A DNA stretch of 64,000 bases, from the NCBI RefSeq assembly GCF_002104765.1, contig NZ_NCXM01000007.1:1-64000 (forward strand), given 5' to 3'. This DNA comes from Mycolicibacterium vulneris. Lineage in GTDB: Bacteria; Actinomycetota; Actinomycetes; Mycobacteriales; Mycobacteriaceae. A model generated the notes under the pieces. It saw only the letters and a program-made list of their open reading frames with translations, was not told the DNA's origin and made no database searches. The translations under genes were made by a program, and so were the position numbers. Of this stretch, positions 33,092 through 42,158 are shown piece by piece (the first letter of the stretch is position 1; each line of letters starts with the position of its first letter).

Positions 33092-34156
33092 TTGACCACA
33101 CGGAGAACAACTGACCTGCCCAAGGTCAGCGTCGTGTCGACCACCCACAACCAACAGGCCTACGTCCGCGACACGCTGGACGGCTTCCTCGCCCAGCAGA
33201 CCGACTTTCCGATGGAGGTCATCGTCGCCGACGATGCCTCGACCGACGCCACGCCCGAGATAATCCAGGAGTACGCCGACCGCCACCCGCACCTGTTCCG
33301 GCCCATCCTGCGGTCCAAGAACGTCGGCCTCAACCTGAACCTGACCGGCGCCCTGTCCGCCGCCCGTGGTGAGTACATCGCGCTATGTGAGGGCGACGAC
33401 TACTGGGTCGATCCGTTGAAATTGGGCAAACAAGTCGCTTTACTCGACCAGAACCCTGACACCGCAGTGTGTTTCCACCCGGTGGACGTCGTCTGGACCC
33501 AGGACCGCGATGAGGACGAGAAACTCATATACAGCGTCTACCGCAAGTTCGAAGAGGTCTTCCTTCCGACGTTCCCACCGCCCTTTCGGGCCGGCGACCT
33601 CAGCTTCGAGACGTTGATTTCGCGAAACTTCATCCAGACCAACTCGGTGATGTACCGCCGCCTCCCCCGCTACGACGACATCCCGGCCGATGTCATGCCG
33701 CTGGATTGGTACCTGCACGTCCGTCACGCCGCCGAAGGCGACATCGCGATGCTGCCGGAGACGATGGCCGTCTACCGCCGCCACCCGCGCGGCATGTGGT
33801 ACAAGTCGATCACCGATCCCGCAACCTTCTGGCGAACGCAGGGTCCTGCGCATGCGGCGACGTTGGACGCCATGCTCGATGTCGTCTCGGGTGACCCCCT
33901 ACACGAATCGATCGTGGCCAAAAACGCCAACTGGGTGCTCGGCGCGATCGCCAAACAGGTGCCAGATCCAGAGGGGCATGAACTCTTGGTGCAAACCGCG
34001 GCCGAGCACCCGCGCATCGCGACGCTGGCGCTGCAGAATCGCTGGACCAAAACCCTCGGAGGGCGCGTTAAAAGGCTGCGGCGCAAGCTCACCCGCAACG
34101 CCGCCCAACCGAAGGACGCTGCTGGACACCGAGTCGAGGAACGACAAAGCGCGTGA
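33092..34156 (+). CDS. GT2-family glycosyltransferase of the pyruvyltransferase operon
   Basis: A 354-residue family 2 glycosyltransferase, paralogous to the gene at 21126. It has VSVVSTTHNQQAYVRDTLDG, VIVADDASTDATP, the metal motif CEGDDYW and the shared PADVMPLDWYLHV. I chose TTG 33092, with GAGAGG six bases upstream and the family N-terminus following; the frame is open 33 codons upstream. Its stop overlaps the pyruvyltransferase ATG as ATGA, so the two are co-translated. It probably adds the terminal hexose that the next two enzymes pyruvylate and methylate; the sugar (glucose is my guess) is inferred. Confidence 0.85.
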   Translation: MTTRRTTDLPKVSVVSTTHNQQAYVRDTLDGFLAQQTDFPMEVIVADDASTDATPEIIQEYADRHPHLFRPILRSKNVGLNLNLTGALSAARGEYIALCEGDDYWVDPLKLGKQVALLDQNPDTAVCFHPVDVVWTQDRDEDEKLIYSVYRKFEEVFLPTFPPPFRAGDLSFETLISRNFIQTNSVMYRRLPRYDDIPADVMPLDWYLHVRHAAEGDIAMLPETMAVYRRHPRGMWYKSITDPATFWRTQGPAHAATLDAMLDVVSGDPLHESIVAKNANWVLGAIAKQVPDPEGHELLVQTAAEHPRIATLALQNRWTKTLGGRVKRLRRKLTRNAAQPKDAAGHRVEERQSA

Positions 34157-35208
34157 TGATGAATGTCACCGACGACCCGACCGTCGCGTACCTGGGCTGG
34201 CATGGGCTGGGCAACCTTGGTGACGACGCGATCTACGACGCGGTTCGGGGCCAGTTACGGGGGGCAACCTTTCTCGATCTGCCGCGCCTGCCGCACCAAC
34301 TGATCTATGCAACCGCCACGGCGGCAATGGGTTTGAACCGATCGCTGCGGCGCAGCAGGCAGGTCGTTGGTGGCGGCACGCTCGTCGGACGGAGCCAGTG
34401 GCGGCTCTTGATCAATCGAGGGTTGGCACTCACCAAAGACAACGGAAGCTATGCGATCGGTGTCGGCGTCGAAGATCCGGTATTCGGCGGACGCAATAGC
34501 GGCTCGGGCAAAGGCGAGCTGAAGCGCTGGGCGCCGATACTTTCCAAGTTCCGTACCGTGTCCGTGCGGGGGCCGCGCAGCGCCGAACTTCTGGCCGACA
34601 TCGGGTTGGACGTCGAGGTTTCGGGCGACCCGGCGCTGCTTCTCCCCCGGCCCGACGTCGCTCCCGAAGACGGGCTGATCGGAGTGAATCTCGGCTTCGG
34701 CGACGACCTTTGGGGACACGACCCGAAGCAGCTGGCGGAAGAGATAGCCGGCGCCGTCAAGCAACTGTCATCACACGGCTACCGCTTCGTCGGGATACTG
34801 ATGAATCCAGAAGACAGACGCTGGACCGACGTGGCGCTGAGAGACATTCCGGAAGCAGAGATGGTGCTTCCGGCCGACCCCGATGTGGCCGCGGGCGAAT
34901 TGGCCCGCTGTTCGGCCGCCATCGTCACCCGCCTTCACGCGAGCGTCCTGGCTTCTCTGTCCGACACACCCGTCGTTTCGCTTGAGTATCAACCGAAATG
35001 CCGAGACTTCGCGCTCGCGATCGATGATGAGCAGTCACTGGTTCGCACCGACGAGGTGAGCAGCGCCGCCGTGGTCGACCGGGTGCTCGACGCGATCGCG
35101 AACTCGTCAAACATCCGGAGCAGGAAGCGCACCGCCGTCGCGCACCTAAAACAGCGCCTCGAGGGCGAGTACGCGGATCTGGCACGCCAGTTGGGTCTCG
35201 CCTCGTGA
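34153..35208 (+). CDS. Polysaccharide pyruvyltransferase family protein
   Basis: A 351-residue enzyme of the polysaccharide pyruvyltransferase (CsaB/WcaK-like) family, which transfers pyruvate from PEP to sugar hydroxyls as a cyclic ketal. Visible motifs are GNLGDDAI (19-26), VVGGGTLVG (~70-78), VRGPRSAELL with SGDPALLL, and the conserved TRLHASVLASLSDTP (~260). ATG 34153 overlaps the upstream stop (ATGA), and its own stop overlaps the next GTG (GTGA). MAC serovars 8 and 21 carry a 4,6-carboxyethylidene (pyruvylated) glucose as terminal sugar; this gene would explain such a group. The enzyme class is clear, while the product structure is inferred. Confidence 0.9.
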   Translation: MMMNVTDDPTVAYLGWHGLGNLGDDAIYDAVRGQLRGATFLDLPRLPHQLIYATATAAMGLNRSLRRSRQVVGGGTLVGRSQWRLLINRGLALTKDNGSYAIGVGVEDPVFGGRNSGSGKGELKRWAPILSKFRTVSVRGPRSAELLADIGLDVEVSGDPALLLPRPDVAPEDGLIGVNLGFGDDLWGHDPKQLAEEIAGAVKQLSSHGYRFVGILMNPEDRRWTDVALRDIPEAEMVLPADPDVAAGELARCSAAIVTRLHASVLASLSDTPVVSLEYQPKCRDFALAIDDEQSLVRTDEVSSAAVVDRVLDAIANSSNIRSRKRTAVAHLKQRLEGEYADLARQLGLAS

Positions 35209-35882
35209 TAACGCTGCGAAAAGCATTGGAGCTGAAGTGGGTCAAACGCGGCGGGTGTATCGACAGTCTTCCCCGACGATTGCCGCCCGCGGCGCGCAAA
35301 ACCGAGATCGAATCTTCCGCACGGGCAACACAGAAGCTCGGCGCCCTACCCCTGGCCGACGCCTACGGACAGCCCGGTGCGACCCGGAAACCCAAGCAGG
35401 TCCGGGCCGCGTCGTGGCAGGGCGACTTGTACGCCTACCTGGTGGACTGGCACGACCCCAAGATCGTCGTGGAGTTCGGATCCGCGTTCGGGGTGTCCGG
35501 GATGTACCTGTCCTCGGCGCTTCGGCGGGGCTGGATGTATTCGTTCGAGATCAACCCCTCCTGGGCCGACATCGCGGAGAGGAACATCAAATCCGTCACC
35601 GATCGCTACACCCTGACGCGCGGTGCCTTCGAAGACCACGTCGGCGACATCCCCGACTCGATCGATCTGGCCTTGGTGGATGGGATACACACCCAAGATT
35701 TCGTGACCCGGCAGTGGCAGATCTTGAAGCCCCGCATGGCCCGGGGCGGCTGGGTCCTTTTCGATGACATCGACTTCAATCCCGGGATGGGCGAAGCCTG
35801 GCACGACATCTGCGCCGATCCCGAAGTGGTGGGGGCGGTCGAGGTGTCCAAACGGCTGGGCCTCATCGAATTGGCTTCCTAG
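35205..35882 (+). CDS. SAM-dependent methyltransferase of the pyruvyltransferase operon
   Basis: A 225-residue class I methyltransferase: IVVEFGSAFGVSGMYLSSAL (motif I), YSFEINPSWADIAERN, LALVDGIHTQDFV and GGWVLFDDIDFNPG (acidic metal-site region). GTG 35205 overlaps the pyruvyltransferase stop by four bases. Coupling to that gene and to a GT2 gene suggests O-methylation of the same terminal sugar, for example the 3-O-methyl of a pyruvylated glucose. That site is inference. Confidence 0.82.
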   Translation: MITLRKALELKWVKRGGCIDSLPRRLPPAARKTEIESSARATQKLGALPLADAYGQPGATRKPKQVRAASWQGDLYAYLVDWHDPKIVVEFGSAFGVSGMYLSSALRRGWMYSFEINPSWADIAERNIKSVTDRYTLTRGAFEDHVGDIPDSIDLALVDGIHTQDFVTRQWQILKPRMARGGWVLFDDIDFNPGMGEAWHDICADPEVVGAVEVSKRLGLIELAS

Positions 35883-35968
35883 CTGCTAGCCCTGTCGGCC
35901 GACCAGCCGACCCGCGCACAATGGCGATCCCCTGACGGCCGGTCCACACAACCGGCAATAATGGCCCC

Positions 35969-37225
35969 GTGAAGTTTGCCCTGGCGAGTTACGGGACTCG
36001 CGGCGACATCGAACCGTCCGCTGCCGTTGGGCTGGAACTGCTGCGCCGAGGGCATGACGTTCGCTTGGCCGTCCCGCCCGAGCTGGTCGGTTTCGTCGAG
36101 TCTGCCGGTCTCGCTGCGGTTCCGTACGGGCCGAAAGTACAGGAATTCTTGGACGAGGAATTCCTTCGCAACATGTGGACGGACTTCTTCCGCAACCCGA
36201 TCCGGCAGATTCCCAAAGTCTGGGATCCGCTGATCAAGTACTGGGGCGACGTCAGCACGACGTTGAAGTCGCTGGCGGACGGCGCCGACCTGCTTTCCAC
36301 GGGCCTGAATTTCGAGCAGGCCGCGGCCAACGTCGCCGAGTATTACGACATCCCGCTGGCCTCGCTGCATCACTTTCCCATGCGGGCCAATGGCCGGCTC
36401 GTGCCGAGCGTGCCGGCGCCGCTGATGCGCTCGACGATGACGGTGATCGAATGGCTGTTTTGGCAGTCGACGAAGGAAGCCGACAATGCGCAGCGCGGTG
36501 CACTCGGCCTGCCGAAGGCAACGCATCGGTCGCAGCGGCGAATCGCCGACCGACGGTCGCTGGAGATCCAGGCTTACGACCAGATCTTCTTTCCCGGACT
36601 GGCAGCCGAATGGGCGCGATGGGGCGACCGTCGCCCCTTTGTCGGTGCACTGACAATGCAGCTGCCGACGGACGCCGACGACGACGTCGCATCATGGATT
36701 GCCTCGGGGACACCGCCGATCTGCTTCGGGTCCGGCAGCATCGCGCTCGAATCCGCCTCCGACACAGTCAACATGATTGCCGCGGCGTGTGCGCGCTTGG
36801 GTGAGCGGGCTCTGATTTGCTTCGGCGGCACCGAGTTCAGCGACGTGCCGCACTTCGACCACATCAAAGTGGTGGGTCCGGTGAATTACGCGACGACCTT
36901 TCCCCTTTGCCGTGCCATCGTTCATCACGGCGGTTCGGGCACCACGGCCGCAAGTCTGCGTGCGGGCATCCCTACCCTGGCCCTGTGGAGTTCGGCCGAT
37001 CAACCGTATTGGGCCGCTTCGATCAAACGCCTGAAGTTGGGCACGTCCCGGCGCTTTTCGGCCACGTCACGAGAAACACTGGTCGCGGACCTGCGCCAAA
37101 TTCTCGCCCCTGACTACGCCACCCGGACCCGGGAGTTCGCCGCTCGGACGACCAAACCCGCCGCCAGCATCGAGCGCACCGCCGACCTGCTGGAAGACGC
37201 CGCTCGCCGAAAGGCGCTCGGATGA
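35969..37225 (+). CDS. GT1-family GPL glycosyltransferase (GtfB-like position)
   Basis: A 418-residue GT-B glycosyltransferase of the same family as the genes at 31522, 39068 and 40759. It begins MKFALASYGTRGDIEPSAAV; donor-site motif HHGGSGTTAASLRAGIPTLA. Start GTG 35969. It converges on the minus-strand methyltransferase operon 30 bp away. In published MAC clusters gtfB lies at the far end of the variable region from drrC; this gene or its neighbour could be gtfB, but sequence alone does not settle it. The donor is likely a dTDP- or GDP-deoxyhexose. Confidence 0.86.
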   Translation: MKFALASYGTRGDIEPSAAVGLELLRRGHDVRLAVPPELVGFVESAGLAAVPYGPKVQEFLDEEFLRNMWTDFFRNPIRQIPKVWDPLIKYWGDVSTTLKSLADGADLLSTGLNFEQAAANVAEYYDIPLASLHHFPMRANGRLVPSVPAPLMRSTMTVIEWLFWQSTKEADNAQRGALGLPKATHRSQRRIADRRSLEIQAYDQIFFPGLAAEWARWGDRRPFVGALTMQLPTDADDDVASWIASGTPPICFGSGSIALESASDTVNMIAAACARLGERALICFGGTEFSDVPHFDHIKVVGPVNYATTFPLCRAIVHHGGSGTTAASLRAGIPTLALWSSADQPYWAASIKRLKLGTSRRFSATSRETLVADLRQILAPDYATRTREFAARTTKPAASIERTADLLEDAARRKALG

Positions 37226-37255
37226 GACGGGGGTTAGGCTTCCACCACCGACGCC

Positions 37256-38071
37256 TCAGCGCGCCGGTTTGATGAGCAGACCCTGGCCAGTGGGCAATGA
37301 GCAGATCTTCACACCAAGCTCGCCGGCAACCTCATCCATGGCGATGCGCTGCTCGTCGCGCCCACGATTTGCGTAGTCGTCCAGCAGCACAAAGGCACCG
37401 GGCGTGAGGCGTGGCCAAAAGAACCGCAGCGCAGCGACTTCGGGGGGCGCACAGTTCATGTCGATGTGCAGGTAGGCGACCGTCGGCGCATCCACCTGCT
37501 CGAGTGTCTCCGGGACGGCGCCGACGATAATGCGCTGGTTCTTCCACTGCGCGAAATTCGCGCGGACGCTGTCAACCCCGTTGGCGTACATCCCGTTGCG
37601 CAGGTGATCTTCGCTCGTTTGCAGCGCCCCGGCCTTGCGTTCGTTGGCGCTGACGAACCGCGGGTCTAGTCCTGCGAAGGTGTCGAGCAGGTAAAACGTC
37701 TTGCCCAGCCGATCCCAGTCGAGGTATTCCATGATGGCGCTGCTCAAAAAGCCGTAGCTGACGCCACACTCGACGAAATCGCCCTCGAGCTGGCTGGCGC
37801 TCGCCGCCGCCCACAGACCCACGTGCACGCGCCACTGCCACTGGTACCAGTCCTCGTTGCCGAGAGATTTGGCACCCCGCTGGTAGGCACGCTGGAAGTC
37901 GGGATCGTCGAGGAACCCGTGAAAATTGTTGAAGGTGATCAACGCGTCGTTGGCATACACATCGGGCAGTAACGTACGCGCGAGCCAGTATTCGGTGCGC
38001 ACCCACCACATCCTGAGGCGAGTGCCAGCTGTCAGCCCTGTTGCCACGGCGGCAACCATAACATCGCGCAC
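37256..38071 (-). CDS. TylF-like sugar O-methyltransferase
   Basis: About 271 residues of the macrocin/TylF-type methyltransferase superfamily. DFVECGVSYGFLSSAIMEYL is motif I, FYLLDTFAGLDPRF follows, and LHIDMNCAPPEVAALRFFW with GAFVLLDDYANRG is the metal- and substrate-binding region. The gene may start at GTG 38071 or ATG 38059. It is more distant from the two TylF-type genes upstream than they are from each other. It is the last gene of a minus-strand run that decorates the GPL core; one of the Rmt2/3/4 or MtfC/D roles is likely, but which one is unknown. Confidence 0.8.
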   Translation of the reverse strand: MRDVMVAAVATGLTAGTRLRMWWVRTEYWLARTLLPDVYANDALITFNNFHGFLDDPDFQRAYQRGAKSLGNEDWYQWQWRVHVGLWAAASASQLEGDFVECGVSYGFLSSAIMEYLDWDRLGKTFYLLDTFAGLDPRFVSANERKAGALQTSEDHLRNGMYANGVDSVRANFAQWKNQRIIVGAVPETLEQVDAPTVAYLHIDMNCAPPEVAALRFFWPRLTPGAFVLLDDYANRGRDEQRIAMDEVAGELGVKICSLPTGQGLLIKPAR

Positions 38072-38168
38072 GGCGCCCCGACGAAACGCGACGGGTGCGC
38101 CATGGTCGTGCTTTTACCATCCCTTGTGCGAGGGCAAACCGTTTCGTACACCTAGAGTTTCAGCTATC

Positions 38169-38975
38169 TCACGACTTGCGCCACAGCACGCCCGTACCGT
38201 CGATCTCCACGATCTCCGAGGTCACGCCGTGTTGGGCACGGTAGTCCGTCACTGCTTGCGCGCACGCCTCGATCGCGTGGTAGTCGTCGACGATGCAGAA
38301 GCCCCCGGGCGACAGCCGCGGGTAGAGCGCATCGAGCGCCTGAATCGTCGACTCGTAAAGATCGCCGTCCAGCCGCAACACCGAAATGCGCTCAATCGGG
38401 GCGTCCTGCAAGGTGTCCTTGAACCAACCCGGCACGAAACGAACCTGGTCATCGAGCAACCCGTAGCGCTCGAAATTCGCTTCAACGTGCTCCTGCGGCA
38501 CGCCCAGGATCCGTGCGTGGCGGTGCAGCCTAATCCCTTTATCCGCTTTGTAATTGACGGTGTCCGGCGGCGGCACTCCGGCAAACGAGTCGCATAGCCA
38601 CACCGTTCGCTTCTCGTCCCCGTGGGCCGCCAGAACGGCGCGCATCAGGATAGAGGCGCCACCGCGCCACACACCACACTCGACGAGGTCGCCGGGCACG
38701 TCCTCTTCCAGCACCGTCTCGACGCAATGCTGCAAACTGGTCAGCCGCTTCATGCCGATCATCGTCAAGGCATCGGCCGGCCAGTCCAGACCGAGATCAC
38801 GCGCCTGTTTGTTGAATGGACGTTTCCGTACCAGCAACAAATTGCGGGTACTGAAAAGGGGACGGCCCAGCCGGTACAACCCGACCGGCACCAGCTCGTC
38901 GCTGCCATACCTGGTGAGGTCACGCCGAAGCAGATCGAGGTATGCAATCCGCGTGTCGTGATCGGTCACAGACAA
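38169..38975 (-). CDS. TylF/macrocin-type rhamnosyl O-methyltransferase
   Basis: A 268-residue TylF-family methyltransferase: GDLVECGVWRGGASILMRAV (motif I), VWLCDSFAGVPPPD, and VLRLDGDLYESTIQALDALY with GGFCIVDDYHAIEAC for Mg and sugar binding. TTG 38975 is preceded by AAGGGG at good spacing, the same arrangement as in the paralogue at 42159. Enzymes of this family (Rmt2/3/4 in M. smegmatis, MtfC/D in M. avium) methylate rhamnose or 6-deoxytalose of GPL; the position on the ring is not readable. The two paralogues are nearly identical through the C-terminal two thirds. Confidence 0.86.
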   Translation of the reverse strand: MSVTDHDTRIAYLDLLRRDLTRYGSDELVPVGLYRLGRPLFSTRNLLLVRKRPFNKQARDLGLDWPADALTMIGMKRLTSLQHCVETVLEEDVPGDLVECGVWRGGASILMRAVLAAHGDEKRTVWLCDSFAGVPPPDTVNYKADKGIRLHRHARILGVPQEHVEANFERYGLLDDQVRFVPGWFKDTLQDAPIERISVLRLDGDLYESTIQALDALYPRLSPGGFCIVDDYHAIEACAQAVTDYRAQHGVTSEIVEIDGTGVLWRKS

Positions 38976-39067
38976 AGCTGCCCCTTACTCCGCAAGCCAT
39001 TAGTACCGGTAGAGCCTAGACGCCCGTGGACGCCGTTAAAGCGTTTAGCAGTGTATCCGTCACCCGC

Positions 39068-40354
39068 TCAGCGACTTCCCTCTGCCGGAACGCCGGGGAC
39101 GCAACGCCCCGAGCGCGCGAACTCTTCCAGCAGGTCAACGGCATGGCCTGCGCTCTCGGCCGGTTTACTCATCCGGGTGGAGAGCTCACGCGCACGGGTG
39201 AGGTAGTCCGGGGCGAGGATCTTTCGCAGGTCCGCGACCAGCGACTCGGGCGTAGTGGCCGAGAACCGCCGAGACGTGCCGACCTTCAACCGCTTGACGC
39301 GAGACCCCCACATAGGCTGGTCGCCCGCCGTCCAGAGGATCAGCGTGGGAATGCCGGCACGCATGCCCGCCGCCGTGGTGCCCGATCCGCCGTGGTGCAC
39401 GACGGCGCGGCAGGCGGGGAAGATCTTCGTGTAGTTGACCACGCCGACAACCTTGACGTGATCCAACTGGGGGACGTCGCTGAAGTCGCTCCAACCGGAA
39501 CAGATCAACGCCCGCTCCCCCAGCTCCGCGCAGGCGGCGCCAATCATTCGGACCGTATCGGCGGGTGTCTCGGCGACCGGCATGCTGCCGAAACCGAAAC
39601 AAATCGGCGGCGTTCCCTGGGCAATCCACGACAAGGTCTCGTCGTCGGAGTCCGTCGTCAGTTCCATAGTCAGCGAACCCACGAATGGCCGCTGCGCGCC
39701 CCACTTCGCCCATTCTTCGGCCAGTCCGGGGAAGCAGACGTCGTCGTAGGCCTGGATTTCCAGCGATCCGCGTTCGGCGATGCGTCGCGGTGAGGCAACC
39801 GTGGCGGTCGGCAGGCCGAGTTCACGGCGCTGCCGATCCTCGGCCTTCTTGTTCATCCGCCAACACATCCAGTCGTAGATCGACATGCCGGTGCGAACCA
39901 GAGGCCTGGGCACCCCCGGAAGGAGCTCACCATTGGGACGCATCGGGATGTAATGCAGCGTGGCCATCGGAATGCCGTAGTAGTCGGCGACGTTGATGGC
40001 CAGGTCCTGGTAGAGCTGGCCGGTGAAGAGCAAATCGGCACCGGCGCCCACCGACATCAGCGCCGAGCTCATTTCCTGCCAGTTCCGCAGAACCGGTTCC
40101 CAGGCTTCGCGCATCAGGCTGATCGGTCCCTTGACGAAACTCTTCCAGAAGTCCCGAATGAACTCGTCGCTCCAAAAGTCATGCATATCGGGGCCATAAC
40201 CGATGGCCGGGAGTCCGGCAGCTTCGGCCAGGGCGACAAGATTGGGCGGGACGGCCATCCGAACCGAATGTCCCCGTCGCATCAGCTCACGGCCGATGGT
40301 GAGGCAAGGTTCTATATCCCCACGCGTTCCATAGCTTGCCACAGCAAATTTCAT
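39068..40354 (-). CDS. GT1-family GPL glycosyltransferase (GtfA/RtfA type)
   Basis: A 428-residue GT-B glycosyltransferase. It begins MKFAVASYGTRGDIEPCLTI, has the 'WIAQGTPPICFGFGSMP' block and the donor motif HHGGSGTTAAGMRAGIPT. I chose ATG 40354 because the three paralogues share this N-terminus; the frame stays open 129 codons upstream, but that stretch has no family sense. It is one of two adjacent GT1 genes flanked by related methyltransferases, the arrangement expected for the enzymes that put 6-deoxytalose on D-allo-Thr and rhamnose on the core (GtfA and RtfA in M. avium). I cannot assign which is which. Confidence 0.87.
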   Translation of the reverse strand: MKFAVASYGTRGDIEPCLTIGRELMRRGHSVRMAVPPNLVALAEAAGLPAIGYGPDMHDFWSDEFIRDFWKSFVKGPISLMREAWEPVLRNWQEMSSALMSVGAGADLLFTGQLYQDLAINVADYYGIPMATLHYIPMRPNGELLPGVPRPLVRTGMSIYDWMCWRMNKKAEDRQRRELGLPTATVASPRRIAERGSLEIQAYDDVCFPGLAEEWAKWGAQRPFVGSLTMELTTDSDDETLSWIAQGTPPICFGFGSMPVAETPADTVRMIGAACAELGERALICSGWSDFSDVPQLDHVKVVGVVNYTKIFPACRAVVHHGGSGTTAAGMRAGIPTLILWTAGDQPMWGSRVKRLKVGTSRRFSATTPESLVADLRKILAPDYLTRARELSTRMSKPAESAGHAVDLLEEFARSGRCVPGVPAEGSR

Positions 40355-40758
40355 CGCGACTAATACCTTAATCAATCTCCGACGGCAGGGGCAACATTGA
40401 CTGCGGCGTTTTCGCTCGGTAACCTGCGGCCCGCCAGTGGCCCTGCGATGTGGTCTGAGACATTGGATGTAGTTGTTTCGCAACGGATTTGGCAGCCCGA
40501 GGCCAGAAACGATCGCGAGAGCGCACCGGTGCAGTCGAGTGCGAAAAACCCAACCCCATCGGCCTTTCCCCCCGACCGTAGAAGTATGACAACCCCGGGT
40601 GGTTTGGCTGAACCCCAGGTGTCGCCTGATCGTACGTAAGTCTGCCAGACGATCTACATCGTGTCTCAGGAAAATGAGAACTCGGTCCGGATAGCTCCGC
40701 ATGCCCCAATTCAATAGCTGAATCAGCCATTCGCCCTGCACAATCGCTGTGACGGGGG
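40355..40758. other. Intergenic region between two GT1 genes
   Basis: A 404-bp gap. The downstream GT1 frame stays open through most of it, but the translation has no relation to the family. An AAGG about 11 bases before ATG 40354 is a weak ribosome site. No promoter or repeat is clear. Confidence 0.4.
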
Positions 40759-42036
40759 CTAGCTGGAGCGGGTGCGACTCCGCGAGCTGACGAAAGTTTC
40801 CACAACGTCGGCGGCCTTGACCACGCTGTCGGCCGGCTTGGTCATCCGGGCAGCGATCTCGCGGGCGCGCGCAGCGTAGTCCGGGGCCAGGATCCGGCGC
40901 AGGTCTCCCACCAACGATTCCCGGTCGGTTGCCGAAAACCGGCGTGTGGTACCAACTTTCAGACGTTTGAGCTGAGCTCCCCAGATCGTCTGATTGGCGT
41001 CCATCGACAGAATCAGCGTGGGAACTCCGGCACGTAGGCTCGCGGCGGTGGTGCCCGAACCGCCGTGGTGAACCACCGCGCGGCAGACGGGAAATATCGT
41101 CGCGTAGTTCACCGGGCCCACCACCTTGACGTGATCGGCAAGGGCGACGCCGCTGAAGTCGCTACGGCCGGCGGCGATCAACGCCCGCTGCCCCAGCTGC
41201 GCGGACGCCGAGCTGATCATTTCGACGGTGTCGGCCGGGGATTCGACCGGCATGCTGCCGAAGCCGAAAAAGATCGGCGGGGTTCCCTTCCGAATCCAGG
41301 ACATCACCTCGTCGTCGGCTTCGGTGGTCAACTCCATCGTCAGCGGGCCGACGAAGGGCCGCAGGCCATCCCATTTTTCCCACTCGTCGGCCAGGCCGGG
41401 AAAGCAAACCTCGTCGTAAGCCTGGATTTCCAGCGATTCACGGTCGGCGATGCGTCGCGGTGATGGTCCTTTCGCCTTCGGCAGCCCCAGTTCTCGACGC
41501 TGGGTGTCCTCGACCTTCTTGTTCAGGCGCCAACAGAACCAGTCGAACGTCGTCATCGCCGAGCGGGCCAGCGGCGACGGCAGCATCGAGACAACCTGGC
41601 CGTTGGGCCGCATGGGGACGTGATGCAGCGTGGCCAACGGAAGGTCGTAGTACTCCGCGACATTGGCGGCCGGCTCCTGGTAACTCTGCCCCGCGAACAC
41701 CAGGTCGGCTCCGGCCGCCAGCGACATCAGCGTGGTGTTCATCTGCGCCCAACACTGGTCGCTGAGATCCCACATCTCGCGCCACATGCCGCGCATTTCC
41801 TGGATCTTCCAGAAGCCGCGGAAGAACGATGTCCAGAAGTCGCGGTACACGTCGAGCCAGGCCTGCGATTCCAGCCCGTACGGGACGGCGGTCAGTCCCG
41901 CGGCCTCGGTGAAGCCAACGGAGTCGGGCGGGACGGCCATGACCATGTCATGGCCCCGGCGTTGCAGTTCGCGCGCCACAACCAAGGAAGGCTCGATATC
42001 ACCGCGCGTTCCATAACTGGCCAGCACACATTTCAT
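40759..42036 (-). CDS. GT1-family GPL glycosyltransferase
   Basis: A 425-residue GT-B enzyme, the fourth GT1 paralogue of the window. MKCVLASYGTRGDIEPSLVV opens the acceptor domain; WIRKGTPPIFFGFGSMPVES and HHGGSGTTAASLRAGVPTLI form the donor site. ATG 42036 follows GAAGGG. It lies 122 bp downstream of the TylF-type methyltransferase and likely shares its transcript. It probably glycosylates the lipopeptide core (6-deoxytalose or rhamnose transfer); see the neighbour at 39068 for the ambiguity. Confidence 0.87.
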   Translation of the reverse strand: MKCVLASYGTRGDIEPSLVVARELQRRGHDMVMAVPPDSVGFTEAAGLTAVPYGLESQAWLDVYRDFWTSFFRGFWKIQEMRGMWREMWDLSDQCWAQMNTTLMSLAAGADLVFAGQSYQEPAANVAEYYDLPLATLHHVPMRPNGQVVSMLPSPLARSAMTTFDWFCWRLNKKVEDTQRRELGLPKAKGPSPRRIADRESLEIQAYDEVCFPGLADEWEKWDGLRPFVGPLTMELTTEADDEVMSWIRKGTPPIFFGFGSMPVESPADTVEMISSASAQLGQRALIAAGRSDFSGVALADHVKVVGPVNYATIFPVCRAVVHHGGSGTTAASLRAGVPTLILSMDANQTIWGAQLKRLKVGTTRRFSATDRESLVGDLRRILAPDYAARAREIAARMTKPADSVVKAADVVETFVSSRSRTRSS

Positions 42037-42158
42037 CGCGTATCCACGCCCTTCGGTTGCGCTATCACTGAAGCACCGACATCACTGTAAATATCGACGA
42101 AACTCCACAGCACCGGTTTGCGCGACTGCGCCTAGGACGAACTAAGCGCAGGTGAGCC

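Noticed and set aside
40355..40741. 129-codon N-terminal extension of the GT1 gene ending at 39068
   Set aside because: Three paralogues start at MKFALASYGTRGD-type N-termini; the extension has no family similarity.
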